This document shows, one piece after another, positions 53,008 to 61,228 of a DNA stretch of 64,000 nt (positions are counted from its first letter, which is position 1; the number at the start of each line of letters is the position of its first letter). Position numbers and translations under genes: made by a program. The notes beneath the pieces were generated by a model that made no database searches, was not told the DNA's origin, and saw nothing but the letters and a program-made list of their open reading frames with translations. The stretch is from an uncultured Christensenellaceae bacterium. Its GTDB lineage: Bacteria > Bacillota > Clostridia > Christensenellales > Borkfalkiaceae. The DNA is taken from the NCBI GenBank assembly GCA_910588695.1, contig CAJUOV010000004.1:62001-126000 (forward strand). Direction: 5' to 3'.

Positions 53008-53634
53008 ATGGAAATCTTACAAAAAATTCTCTTTTATCTCTCGGAATCGCCCGATTGGACGTTTCTTTATCTTGCGCCCGCGCTGCTTGCGGCGACGGCG
53101 GTTTTATTCGTATTTTTAAGCGCGCGCAAGTGGTTCTTTGTTCCCGCGACGGTTCTGGGCGCGGCGGGCTCTTTATTGGCGTTCGCAAAAGACAGAAGCG
53201 CGGCGGTCGTTTATTTCATTCTGTTTGCAGCGCTTGCCGCATTGCTTTCGCTTCTCTTTCTCATTCCGCATCCGAAAAAACGGACGGGCAGGATCAAAAA
53301 GTCCCGCGAGGATAAAATGTTCGAAAAATTTCACGAGGAATTGAGCGAAAAACCGTATTCGTCCCGTTCCGCAATGCCTCAAAAAATATGCTGTTTTGAA
53401 ACGGGGGAACGGAATGCGACGGCGGAAGAGTACGGAATGCGTCTCAGTTATGCGGACACTCTGCTTGAAAAACTGCGCGCAAAAAAGTTGGGCGCGGGCG
53501 ACAGACTGGAAACGGAAGAGATTGCCCGCCGTCTCGATTGTTATCGGCAAAAACCTTTGAATGAAGATGAACGGAATTCTCTCAACGACTGTCTCTCTTC
53601 CGTACTCAAACTGACTGCAAAATATCAATTATAA
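53008..53634 (+). CDS. Membrane protein of unknown function
   Basis: The 208-residue product has three membrane segments in the first 90 residues (LYLAPALLAATAVLFVFL, FFVPATVLGAAGSLLAF, VVYFILFAALAALLSLLFLI). A charged cytoplasmic part (about 95-208) with predicted helices follows, including DTLLEKLRAKKLGAGDRLETEEI. I do not recognise a family. The start has AAGGGG 8 bases upstream. It follows addA by 74 bases in the same direction, and no function can be given from sequence alone. Confidence 0.65.
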   Translation: MEILQKILFYLSESPDWTFLYLAPALLAATAVLFVFLSARKWFFVPATVLGAAGSLLAFAKDRSAAVVYFILFAALAALLSLLFLIPHPKKRTGRIKKSREDKMFEKFHEELSEKPYSSRSAMPQKICCFETGERNATAEEYGMRLSYADTLLEKLRAKKLGAGDRLETEEIARRLDCYRQKPLNEDERNSLNDCLSSVLKLTAKYQL

Positions 53635-53644
53635 TTTTCGGTTT

Positions 53645-53711
53645 GCCGAAATTTGGGCATAAACTACCAAATTGGCAATACTTGGATAATTTTGTTACCA
53701 AAATGGCAATA
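53645..53711. promoter_or_regulatory. Repeated operator-like sites upstream of XRE gene
   Basis: TACCAAATTGGCAATA (53665-53680) and TACCAAAATGGCAATA (53696-53711) are near-identical direct repeats 31 bp apart, close to three helical turns. Each contains a palindromic CCAAATTGG-type core. A third related core, CCGAAATTTGG, lies at 53646-53656. They are probable sites for the XRE regulator encoded next. Confidence 0.55.
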
Positions 53712-53722
53712 TTCAAGTATAG

Positions 53723-53932
53723 ATGAAAACTTTACTCGGGATAAGATTAAGGGAATTGCGGTTGGAAAATAATCTGACGCAAAAACAAATCTCGGAAATA
53801 CTCCATCTGAATGCAGTGACCTATTTGCATTACGAAAAAGAACAGCGGGAACCCCCGCTGTCGTTCTTATGCGACGTGGCGAAGTATTATCACGTATCCG
53901 TGGATTATCTTCTGGGACTGACCGATTATTGA
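53723..53932 (+). CDS. Small XRE-family DNA-binding regulator
   Basis: The 69-residue product is almost entirely one helix-turn-helix domain of Cro/CI type (IRLRELRLENNLTQKQISE, LNAVTYLHYEKEQREPP, then VAKYYHVSVDYLLGLTDY). No ligand domain is present. Two near-identical operator-like repeats lie just upstream, so it probably controls itself and perhaps the following comEC, whose frame it overlaps or abuts. No Shine-Dalgarno is seen before the ATG. Confidence 0.85.
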   Translation: MKTLLGIRLRELRLENNLTQKQISEILHLNAVTYLHYEKEQREPPLSFLCDVAKYYHVSVDYLLGLTDY

Positions 53933-53958
53933 TTTTACGAAAGGCTGGGAAAACGGCG

Positions 53959-55953
53959 TTGCGCACGAAAGAAGAAAAACAAAAGATTTTTTCCGGATTA
54001 AAAGAGCGAGGCTCCCGTTTGCCGCGCATCAATTTCAGGTTTTTTCTGTTTGCCGCGCTCGGTCTGGCGTTCGGGATCAGCCTCTATTACCGTTGTCGTT
54101 TCGGAGGAGTGAGGGGAACGGATTTTGTATTTTTCGCGCTGTTTCTCGCCTGTTCGCTCCGTCCCTTTTCGTTCAAACGAATGGGGGCTGTTTTTTTATG
54201 TTTTTGTCTGTTTGCAGGTTCGGGGGCGGGGCTTATGCACTTGCGCTGCGCCGACTTTTTCTCGGGCGCGGAAGCGGGAGAATATAAAGTGGAAGGCACG
54301 GTTGTTTCCTTTTCGGTCGGGGATGGGGAAAGCGACCTTGTGCTCGGATCGCTTTTTCTGAACGGTGTTTCCGCAAACGGAAAAATGCGTTTGAAAGTTC
54401 CCTCCGAAGAGGTGCGCGCGGGCGACATTTTCTCGTTCGGGGCGCATGTCTCGCGGACGGGTTTGGACGGGGACAATTCGTATGAAGAATATCTGTTTAT
54501 AAAAGATATTCGTTATACCGCTTCGCTGAACGACGAAGGGTTTGCGGCGACGGGCACGGGAAACGCGTTTCTCCGTTTGAACGCTCTTGTTTACGAGGCG
54601 TTGTTTTCCAATTTGCCGCCGACGCAGGCGGGCACGGCTTACGCGCTCCTGACGGGAAATGCGGGAAGTCTGGACGACGGATTTGCGACCGCGGTGCGGC
54701 AGGGAGGAGCGGCGCACATTTTTGCGGTTTCGGGGCTTCATATCGGCATTCTCTATGCCGCGGTATCTCTTGCGTGCCGCAGATTGAAAAAGTTCCGCGT
54801 CATACCCGCGGTTGCGCTCACAGTTTTGTATTCCGCGTTTTGCGGGTTCAGTGTGTCTTCCGTCCGCGCGCTGTTGATGAGCGCAGTGCTGGGCGTATAC
54901 GGCGCGCTCGGCAGAAAATACGATTTTTTGCACGCGATCTCGTTTTCGGCTGTCGTGATTCTTCTGATCAGTCCCGCCGAATGGCTTTCTGCGGGATTTC
55001 GTCTTTCGTTCGGGGCGTGCGTCGGGCTCGCGCTCTTCTCGCGTTCGATCAAGTACGCGTTGCGTAAACTGCCGAATGCGCTCGCGGGTTATCTTGCCGC
55101 GAATCTTTCCGTTCAGCTTTTTACTTTTCCGCTTCTCATGGAATCGTTCGGGTATTTTTCTGTCTGGGGAACTCTTTTGAATTTGTTTCTGATTCCCGTT
55201 TTGCCCGTTCTTTTTTTAGGTCTGATCGTATCGGTTGTCTGCACCCTGATTGTTCCGTCCGCCGCTTCGGTGTTCCTTGCGGTGCCCAACGGCATGTTTT
55301 CTCTGTTGAATTGGCTTTTTTCATTCGATTATTCTTTTGTGCTGTGCGGATTTTCGCTGGGCGCGGGCGGCGCGATATGGCTGATCGGCGCAGTTGCGCT
55401 ATCGGGGCGCGTCCGTCTGAAAGAAAAAACGCGGCTCATTCTTTCGGGTGTTTTCTCGTTCCTGTTTATGACGGCGCTTGTGTTGGAAAACGCGGTGTTT
55501 GCAGGCTGTAAACTGATTGCCGATAGGAAGATCGTTTTGATTGAAACCGCGCGCGAGCGGGTGCTTGTGATCGACGGTTCTCTCGATACGGATACTTATC
55601 TCGATTTTTTATCCCGCCGTTACGGAGGAACGCTCGATGCGGTCGTAGTGCTGGGCGGCGACGCGGGAAAGGGGCTGTCCGCCGCGCTCGCCTTTCCCGT
55701 TGCCGATTTGCGCGCTTTTCAAAAGAGCGCGACGGGATTTTACGAAAGAGAAGTTTATTACGATACCGAATTTCGGTACGGGAAAATGACGTTCCGTTTC
55801 GAGAGCGCGGACAAATTGACGCTGACTGCGGAACACGTGACCGTTGAAATGGACTTTTCGGGAACGGAAGGGTTACAGACGGATATGTTTATTTCGGGAA
55901 AACACGCGGGCGTATATTATCTTTTTCGGGGTTCCGTTCGTTCATCCGCATAA
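53959..55953 (+). CDS. comEC: ComEC/Rec2-type DNA uptake channel protein
   Basis: The product of about 664 residues has an N-terminal membrane part followed by a soluble DUF4131-like domain (about 95-200). The multi-span competence domain follows (about 210-500), with GNAGSLDDGF, IFAVSGLHIGILYA and FSVSSVRALLMS. Together these make the inner-membrane channel for transformation DNA. The C-terminal part (about 515-664) corresponds to the metallo-beta-lactamase-like domain but lacks HxHxDH: LDAVVVLGGDAGKG occupies that site. The start is uncertain. TTG at 53959 has GGGA 8 bases upstream; TTG at 53929 overlaps the XRE stop. The frame also extends further back inside the XRE gene. Confidence 0.82.
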   Translation: MRTKEEKQKIFSGLKERGSRLPRINFRFFLFAALGLAFGISLYYRCRFGGVRGTDFVFFALFLACSLRPFSFKRMGAVFLCFCLFAGSGAGLMHLRCADFFSGAEAGEYKVEGTVVSFSVGDGESDLVLGSLFLNGVSANGKMRLKVPSEEVRAGDIFSFGAHVSRTGLDGDNSYEEYLFIKDIRYTASLNDEGFAATGTGNAFLRLNALVYEALFSNLPPTQAGTAYALLTGNAGSLDDGFATAVRQGGAAHIFAVSGLHIGILYAAVSLACRRLKKFRVIPAVALTVLYSAFCGFSVSSVRALLMSAVLGVYGALGRKYDFLHAISFSAVVILLISPAEWLSAGFRLSFGACVGLALFSRSIKYALRKLPNALAGYLAANLSVQLFTFPLLMESFGYFSVWGTLLNLFLIPVLPVLFLGLIVSVVCTLIVPSAASVFLAVPNGMFSLLNWLFSFDYSFVLCGFSLGAGGAIWLIGAVALSGRVRLKEKTRLILSGVFSFLFMTALVLENAVFAGCKLIADRKIVLIETARERVLVIDGSLDTDTYLDFLSRRYGGTLDAVVVLGGDAGKGLSAALAFPVADLRAFQKSATGFYEREVYYDTEFRYGKMTFRFESADKLTLTAEHVTVEMDFSGTEGLQTDMFISGKHAGVYYLFRGSVRSSA

Positions 55954-56037
55954 AATCGACAAAAAAATTTTTACCGAATCCTTTTGAAAGGATAAAGTAC
56001 AAGCAGTTTTATGCATACAATACGGTGGAGGACAGCT

Positions 56038-56739
56038 ATGGAAGTTTCGACTATGATCGGTACGGAGATTTTCTCGCCGGCGGGCGAGAGACTCGGATAC
56101 GTAAAAACAGTCTACCTAAGCAAAGACCGTAAAAAAATCACATGCTTGTTATGCGTGGACGAGGGGGAGCGCGGCGAAGGAGAGGGGGACGACGAGTTCG
56201 TTATGCCCTATCGCGCCGTTCTCTCCGTCAAAGACGTTATAATCGCCAAGAAAGCCCGCATCGCAAAGGCAATAGGTTCGCCTGCGCCCGTGGGGATCAG
56301 CGTTTATTCCGATACGGGCGAAGCGCTCGGAACCCTGTGCGAAATTCTGGTAGGAGACGGCGGACCCGTATATGTCGTTACGAAAAACGGCGTGCGCACA
56401 ATTTATGAGGACAAGACGGTCACTGTGGGAGAGGCGCTCATGGTTTCCTCCTCAGCCAAAGGGGAAAGCGGGCTGAGCGGGGAAGAGACAAGGGCGGTCG
56501 TTCCCGTGAATACATACGGCGCGCCGCAGTCGTTTTCGGACATGGGCGGGCGACCTGCGGCCGCGGGCGTGGACCGACTGAATCTTCTGGGCAGACAGGT
56601 AAAGATTACGGTGCGCGACAAGAACGGCGAAGCAATCGCGGAGAGCGGCGAAAAGATCACGCCCGAAATTTTGTCCCGCGCGCGGAGAAACAATCTGCTT
56701 CTGCGCCTCACCGTCAACACGCTCACAAATCTGGTTTAA
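56038..56739 (+). CDS. PRC-barrel domain protein
   Basis: The 233-residue protein begins with a PRC-barrel-like fold (MIGTEIFSPAGERLGYVKTVYLSKDRKKITCLLC). A second copy appears about residues 80-150 (ISVYSDTGEALGTLCEILVGDGGPVYVVTKNGV). The end (about 185-233) has LLGRQVKITVRDKNGEAI. PRC-barrels are found in ribosome-maturation and sporulation proteins (RimM, YlmC-like); which applies here is not clear. GGAGG lies 6 bases before the ATG at 56038; an ATG 9 codons earlier lacks a ribosome site. Confidence 0.7.
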   Translation: MEVSTMIGTEIFSPAGERLGYVKTVYLSKDRKKITCLLCVDEGERGEGEGDDEFVMPYRAVLSVKDVIIAKKARIAKAIGSPAPVGISVYSDTGEALGTLCEILVGDGGPVYVVTKNGVRTIYEDKTVTVGEALMVSSSAKGESGLSGEETRAVVPVNTYGAPQSFSDMGGRPAAAGVDRLNLLGRQVKITVRDKNGEAIAESGEKITPEILSRARRNNLLLRLTVNTLTNLV

Positions 56740-56753
56740 TATTTATCCGACTG

Positions 56754-56784
56754 ATCCTTCTCCGATTCGGGAGGGGGATTTTTA
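56754..56784 (+). terminator. Terminator after PRC-barrel gene
   Basis: ATCCTTCTCC pairs with GGAGGGGGAT (10 bp, two G-T pairs) and continues into TTTTTATTTT. Confidence 0.75.
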
Positions 56785-56797
56785 TTTTGACGTTTGA

Positions 56798-56826
56798 TTG
56801 ACATAGTCCGCCGCGCGTGTTATAAT
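56798..56826 (+). promoter_or_regulatory. Consensus promoter of metallophosphoesterase, near-leaderless
   Basis: TTGACA (56798-56803) and TATAAT (56821-56826), both perfect, have a 17-base spacer. The ATG begins 8 bases after the -10, so transcription should start within a base or so of it. No Shine-Dalgarno is possible. Confidence 0.85.
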
Positions 56827-56833
56827 TTTTCGT

Positions 56834-57523
56834 ATGAAACTGTTTGCGGTCAGCGATCTGCATCTTTCGGGAATGGCGGACAAGCCTATGGACGTGTTCG
56901 GTGCGGATTGGGCGGGGCACTTCGACAAGATCAGAACCGATTGGGAGAAAAAAGTGGACGACGGCGATCTCGTATTGATCGGCGGCGACACTTCTTGGGG
57001 GATGAAACTCGAAGAGGGACTCTTCGACGTCAATTCCCTTGCTTCTCTCAAAGGGAAAAAGGTCGTTGTACGCGGAAACCACGATTATTGGTGGAGCGGG
57101 ATTTCCCGCGTCCGCGCGGGCGCGCCCGATTTTATATTTTTGCAGAACGACTGCGTGAAGATCGGCAAATACGTTATTGCGGGTTCGCGCGGCTGGACTT
57201 GTCCGGGGAGCGCGGATTTCGGCGAGCACGACATGACGTTGTATTTGCGGGAAGCCGAACGTTTCCGTCTCGCTTTCCGCGAAACGAAAAAAGTTTTGAG
57301 CGAGGGGGACGAACTCATCGTACTCATGCACTATCCTCCCATGAACGTAAAGAAAGAGGACACGCTCTTCACAAAGCTATTTGAAGAGAACAACGTTAAA
57401 AAAGTCGTATTCGGGCACTTGCACGGCGCGGGCTATTATCCGCTGAAATCGGAGAAGAACGGAATCGAATACTTTCTCACTTCCTGCGACAAACTTCGAT
57501 TTACGCTTGCGCAAATCGGATAA
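56834..57523 (+). CDS. Calcineurin-like metallophosphoesterase
   Basis: The 229-residue protein has all five metal-binding motifs in order: DLHL (Asp8, His10), IGGDTSWG, VRGNHD, LMHYPP and FGHLHG. They bind two metal ions for phosphoester cleavage. The family includes phosphodiesterases and uncharacterised proteins of this size, and the substrate cannot be predicted. It has its own strong promoter and is independent of the pyr operon that follows. Confidence 0.87.
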   Translation: MKLFAVSDLHLSGMADKPMDVFGADWAGHFDKIRTDWEKKVDDGDLVLIGGDTSWGMKLEEGLFDVNSLASLKGKKVVVRGNHDYWWSGISRVRAGAPDFIFLQNDCVKIGKYVIAGSRGWTCPGSADFGEHDMTLYLREAERFRLAFRETKKVLSEGDELIVLMHYPPMNVKKEDTLFTKLFEENNVKKVVFGHLHGAGYYPLKSEKNGIEYFLTSCDKLRFTLAQIG

Positions 57524-57528
57524 AATCG

Positions 57529-57558
57529 TTGACAGAACGGGCTGAAATATGATACAAT
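57529..57558 (+). promoter_or_regulatory. Promoter of pyr operon
   Basis: TTGACA (57529-57534) and TACAAT (57553-57558) with an 18-base spacer. The predicted start near 57565 gives a leader of about 120 bases that contains the attenuator. Confidence 0.8.
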
Positions 57559-57570
57559 CAAATCGTTCTT

Positions 57571-57655
57571 TCAGGCGGTACCGTGATGCCGACAAGAGAA
57601 ACTGTTTGCCCGATGAAACTTTTCTGAGTCTTGCGGTCCGCGCAGGGCTCTTTTT
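57571..57655 (+). promoter_or_regulatory. PyrR-type transcription attenuator
   Basis: Three competing structures can be drawn. The hairpin 57571-57592 has a CGGTA/TGCCG upper stem closing the hexaloop CCGTGA, which fits the CNGNGA loop of PyrR-binding RNA. CCG(A)CAAGA (57589-57597) can pair with TCTTGCGG (57629-57636) as antiterminator. GAGTCTTGCG (57626-57635) with CGCAGGGCTC then TTTTT (to 57655) is the terminator. The PyrR hairpin overlaps the 5' arm of the antiterminator, so PyrR plus UMP would favour termination. Confidence 0.72.
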
Positions 57656-57684
57656 GATAGACGAAAGCACCAAAGGAGGCTGAT

Positions 57685-58179
57685 ATGGGTACTCTTATGG
57701 ACGAAACGGGACTCCACCGCACGGTCATCAGACTTTCTCACGAAATCGGGGAGAGGAACAAGGGGTATCACGACGTCGTACTCGTCGGCGTGAAGGGAAA
57801 CGGCGGAATCGTCGCAAAACGCATTCACGGCTATATCCGTGATTCGGAGGGATACGATCTTCCGTTCGGTACGCTCGACGCGGCGTCCGGAAGCGGGCTC
57901 GGCTTCCCGATCGACGGTAAGACGGTCGTTCTCTGCGACGACGTGCTCTATACGGGCAGAAGTGCGGTCGGCTGCGTCGACGCGCTTTTCCGTCTCGGGA
58001 ACCCCCGTAAAATCCAGCTGCTTGTTCTCGTGGACCGCGGAGGCAGAGAATTGCCCGTCCGCGCCGACTTTGTGGGCAAGAACGTACCTACATCCAAAGA
58101 GGAATATATCGAAGTGGGTTTCGAGGAACTCGGTTCCCCAGACCGCTTTTCGGTTATAAGGAGAAAGCATGAAGCGTAA
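57685..58179 (+). CDS. pyrR: Pyrimidine operon attenuator / uracil phosphoribosyltransferase
   Basis: The 164-residue protein has the PRPP-binding motif VVLCDDVLYTGRS and the VDRGGRELPVRADFVGKNVPTS segment typical of PyrR. It binds the pyr leader RNA when UMP is high and can also act as a uracil phosphoribosyltransferase. It is shorter than Bacillus PyrR (about 180): the flexible loop after GTLD, where ITLYRDDL is expected, is replaced by a short AASGSGLGF stretch. AAGGAGG precedes the ATG. It is the first gene of the operon and overlaps pyrB by 11 bases. Confidence 0.88.
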   Translation: MGTLMDETGLHRTVIRLSHEIGERNKGYHDVVLVGVKGNGGIVAKRIHGYIRDSEGYDLPFGTLDAASGSGLGFPIDGKTVVLCDDVLYTGRSAVGCVDALFRLGNPRKIQLLVLVDRGGRELPVRADFVGKNVPTSKEEYIEVGFEELGSPDRFSVIRRKHEA

Positions 58180-59074
58180 AGACTTGTTGGGTCTCTATGA
58201 TCTGACGGCGGAGGAAATCGTCTCGATTGTCGACGAGGGCGTAAAGATCAAGGCGCTTTTGAGAAACGGACAAAAGAAGTTTTCCGATCTTTCGGGAAAA
58301 TCCGTCGTCACTCTGTTCTACGAAAATTCCACGCGCACGCGGTGCAGTTTCGATCTTGCCGCCAAAAATCTGGGCGCTAACGTAATAAACCTGGGCGTTG
58401 CCAATTCTTCGGTGCAGAAGGGCGAGACGCTGATCGATACGGGCAAAACGCTCGATATGCAGCAGAATGATTTTATGGTTTTGCGTCATCCCGCTGCGGG
58501 TGCGCCCCGATTGCTTGCGAAGACGGTAAAGGCGCACGTCATCAACGCGGGCGACGGTATGACGGAACATCCCACGCAGGCGCTTCTGGATTTTCTTACG
58601 ATGAAGGAAAAATTCGGAAAGATCGAAGGGCTGACGGTGGCGATCTTGGGGGACATCACCCACTCGCGCGTTGCCAAAAGCAATCTCTACGGACTGAATA
58701 AATTGGGCGCGCGGGTGCGGTTATTCGCTCCGCGCACTCTCATGCCCGCCGAGATCGGAACACTCGGCGCGAAGGTATGTTCTACCCGCGAAGAGGCGTT
58801 GGAGGGCGCGGACGTCGTCATGGCGCTTAGAATCCAGCTCGAACGCCAGCATGCGGGGAATTTTCCTTCCCTCGGCGAATACGCGAAATATTACGGAGTG
58901 GACGATAAAGCGCTTTCCCTTGCAAAACCGGACGCGATTGTTATGCATCCCGCGCCCGTCAATCGCGGCGTAGAGCTGACCTCTTCCGTTATCGACGGGG
59001 AACGGAGCTACATCGAAGATCAGGTCTTTTCGGGACTTGCCGTAAGAATGGCGGTGTTCAAGGCGCTGCTGTGA
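58169..59074 (+). CDS. pyrB: Aspartate carbamoyltransferase catalytic subunit
   Basis: The 301-residue protein joins carbamoyl phosphate and aspartate, the first committed step of UMP synthesis. The carbamoyl-phosphate motif is FYENSTRTR; HPAAG and GDGMTEHPTQALLD follow, and the C-terminal aspartate domain has GDITHSRVAKSN and MHPAPVNRGVE. Length is normal. No regulatory subunit gene (pyrI) is next to it, as in most Bacillota. GGAG lies 8 bases before the ATG. Confidence 0.95.
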   Translation: MKRKDLLGLYDLTAEEIVSIVDEGVKIKALLRNGQKKFSDLSGKSVVTLFYENSTRTRCSFDLAAKNLGANVINLGVANSSVQKGETLIDTGKTLDMQQNDFMVLRHPAAGAPRLLAKTVKAHVINAGDGMTEHPTQALLDFLTMKEKFGKIEGLTVAILGDITHSRVAKSNLYGLNKLGARVRLFAPRTLMPAEIGTLGAKVCSTREEALEGADVVMALRIQLERQHAGNFPSLGEYAKYYGVDDKALSLAKPDAIVMHPAPVNRGVELTSSVIDGERSYIEDQVFSGLAVRMAVFKALL

Positions 59075-59087
59075 TCGAGGAGAAATT

Positions 59088-60347
59088 ATGATATACAGAA
59101 ATGCGGAACTTGTGTTGAAAGACGGCGTGAAGAGAGCCGATCTTCTCGTAGAGAACGGCGTGATCAAAAAAATCGCGCCCCGTCTCGACGGCGAGGGGAT
59201 CGATCTTACGGGACTGACTGTGTTTGCTGGGCTTGTGGACATGCATGTGCATCTGCGCGAACCGGGGTACGAGAAGAAAGAGGACATTGCGTCGGGCTCG
59301 GAGGCTGCCGTAAAGGGGGGCTTTACGGAAATCTGCTGTATGCCCAACACCAAGCCCGTGTGCGACAATAAAGTCGTCGTCTCCTATATCGTAAACCGCG
59401 CCAAAGAGGTAAACCTTTGCAAGGTTCATCCGATCGGCGCGATCACCGAGGGCGAGAAGGGAGAAAATCTCGCTTCGATCGGCGGTATGAAAGCGGCGGG
59501 CGCGGTCGCGCTCTCGGACGACGGCGTGAGCGTTGTAAATTCCTCGCTTATGAAAAACGCCATGCTCTACGCCGCTGATTTTGGTTTGAAATGTCTGTGC
59601 CATTGCGAGGATAAGTCGCTTGTGGACGGGGGAGTCGTGAACGAGGGATATTATTCCACTTTGACGGGACTCAAAGGGAGTCTTCGCGCGGCGGAGGACA
59701 TCATGATCGCGCGGGAAATTTGTCTCGCGGAGAGCCTCTCTCTTCCCGTGCATATCTGTCACGTCTCCACTTACAGCGGCGTACAACTCATCCGCGAGGC
59801 AAAGGCGCGGGGAGTGAAAGTTACTGCGGAGACCTGTCCGCACTACTTTACGCTGACGGACGAGGCGATCAAGGATTTCGATACGAATACAAAGGTCAAT
59901 CCGCCTCTGCGCGCGGAAAAGGACAGACTTGCGATTATCGAGGGTTTGAAAGACGGCACGATCGACTGCATCGTGACCGATCACGCGCCCCATCACGAAG
60001 ACGATAAAAACGTGGAATACAACTATGCGGCGTTCGGTATGAGCGGGTTGGAGACTTCGTTCGCGCTCTCTTACACCGCGCTCGTCAAAGGAGGCGTTCT
60101 CACCCTTTCGGAGCTTGCCGAAAAAATGAGTCTTGCGCCCCGCGGAATATTGAATCTCGGCGGCGGACTTTTCGAGGGCGCGCCTGCCGATTTTGCCGCG
60201 GTCGATCTCAACGAAGAATGGACGATTGACCCCAAGGAATTCCGCTCGAAGGGCAAAAACACTCCGTTTGCGGGAAGAAAGGTCTGCGGAAGAATCAAAT
60301 ACACCGTCGTGGACGGCGAAGTGAAATACGAGGAGAAAATAAGATGA
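59088..60347 (+). CDS. pyrC: Dihydroorotase
   Basis: The 419-residue amidohydrolase closes carbamoyl-aspartate to dihydroorotate. The metal motif is MHVHLREPGYE (about 48-58), followed by CMPNTKP, CHCEDKSL, HICHVST, ETCPHYF and the DHAPHHEDDK segment with the third Asp. This is the class I (PyrC of Gram-positive) form. A GAGGAG element precedes the ATG. The stop overlaps the pyrF start by four bases (ATGA). Confidence 0.95.
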   Translation: MIYRNAELVLKDGVKRADLLVENGVIKKIAPRLDGEGIDLTGLTVFAGLVDMHVHLREPGYEKKEDIASGSEAAVKGGFTEICCMPNTKPVCDNKVVVSYIVNRAKEVNLCKVHPIGAITEGEKGENLASIGGMKAAGAVALSDDGVSVVNSSLMKNAMLYAADFGLKCLCHCEDKSLVDGGVVNEGYYSTLTGLKGSLRAAEDIMIAREICLAESLSLPVHICHVSTYSGVQLIREAKARGVKVTAETCPHYFTLTDEAIKDFDTNTKVNPPLRAEKDRLAIIEGLKDGTIDCIVTDHAPHHEDDKNVEYNYAAFGMSGLETSFALSYTALVKGGVLTLSELAEKMSLAPRGILNLGGGLFEGAPADFAAVDLNEEWTIDPKEFRSKGKNTPFAGRKVCGRIKYTVVDGEVKYEEKIR

Positions 60348-61228
60348 TAACCGATCGCCTGATTGAAAAAATCGTCGAGATGCAGAACCCCACCTGCGTG
60401 GGGCTCGACACCGCTCTCGAATATCTGCCCGAAGAGATGCTGCCCGAAAACAGAACGGCGGAAGAAATTGCGCAAGCCGTTCTGAAATTCAATAAGGGTA
60501 TCGTAGACGCAACCGCCGATCTTGTTCCCGCGGTTAAGGTTCAGGTCGCCTATTACGAAGAATACGGCGCGGCGGGTATGAAGTGCTTTTTCGACACCGT
60601 AAATTATGCGAAGAGCAAGGGGCTTATTGTGATCGCGGACTGTAAGCGCAACGACATCGGCTCGACGGCGGCGCGCTACTCCAAAGCATTTTTGGGCGAG
60701 GGAAAAGAGAACGATTTTCTCACCGTCAACGGTTATCTCGGTACGGACGGGATCGAGCCTTTTCTTGCCGATTGCAAGGCTTACGATAAGGGTATTTTCG
60801 TACTCGTCAAGACGAGCAATCCCTCGTCGGGCGAGCTGCAAAACCAAACGCTCTCGGACGGCAGAACGGTCTATGAGCTCATGGGCGACATGGTGGAATC
60901 TTGGGGCAAAGAGACTCTCGGCAAATACGGCTATTCCGCCGTGGGCGCGGTCGTCGGCGCGACTCACCCCGGAGAGGCGGCGGTGTTGCGGGAGAGGCTT
61001 CCCCATACGTTCTTTCTGATTCCCGGATACGGCGCGCAGGGCGGAAACGCCGAAATGTTGAAAAACAGTTTTCATGCGCACGGAATGGGCGGAATCGTGA
61101 ACAATTCGCGCGGAATTCTCTGCGCTTACAAAAAGAGAGGCGGAACTTATGCGGAGGCGGCGCGGCAAGCCTGTCTTGACATGAAAGCGGATTTGCTTTC
61201 GGTTTTGGGGGAAATATGCGCGAAGTAA
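60344..61228 (+). CDS. pyrF: Orotidine 5'-phosphate decarboxylase, type 2
   Basis: The 294-residue protein converts OMP to UMP. The active-site segment is VIADCKRNDIGSTAARY, the form of the longer type 2 subfamily, and VVGATHP and LIPGYGAQGG line the phosphate site. The length of about 290 also matches type 2, not the short B. subtilis type (about 240). It is coupled to pyrC and overlaps pyrK by 13 bases. Confidence 0.94.
   Translation: MITDRLIEKIVEMQNPTCVGLDTALEYLPEEMLPENRTAEEIAQAVLKFNKGIVDATADLVPAVKVQVAYYEEYGAAGMKCFFDTVNYAKSKGLIVIADCKRNDIGSTAARYSKAFLGEGKENDFLTVNGYLGTDGIEPFLADCKAYDKGIFVLVKTSNPSSGELQNQTLSDGRTVYELMGDMVESWGKETLGKYGYSAVGAVVGATHPGEAAVLRERLPHTFFLIPGYGAQGGNAEMLKNSFHAHGMGGIVNNSRGILCAYKKRGGTYAEAARQACLDMKADLLSVLGEICAK

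Noticed and set aside
55985..56022. TTGAAA and CATACAAT before the PRC-barrel gene considered as a sporulation sigma promoter
   Set aside because: The spacing between the elements fits neither sigma-A nor the known mother-cell sigma factors, so no promoter is called.
57586..57627. Possible 13-residue leader peptide in the pyr leader
   Set aside because: An ATG frame with an AGGCGG upstream ends just at the terminator, but its start lies inside the CNGNGA hairpin. The PyrR mechanism explains the structures better, and no UTP-sensitive U-rich pause is present.
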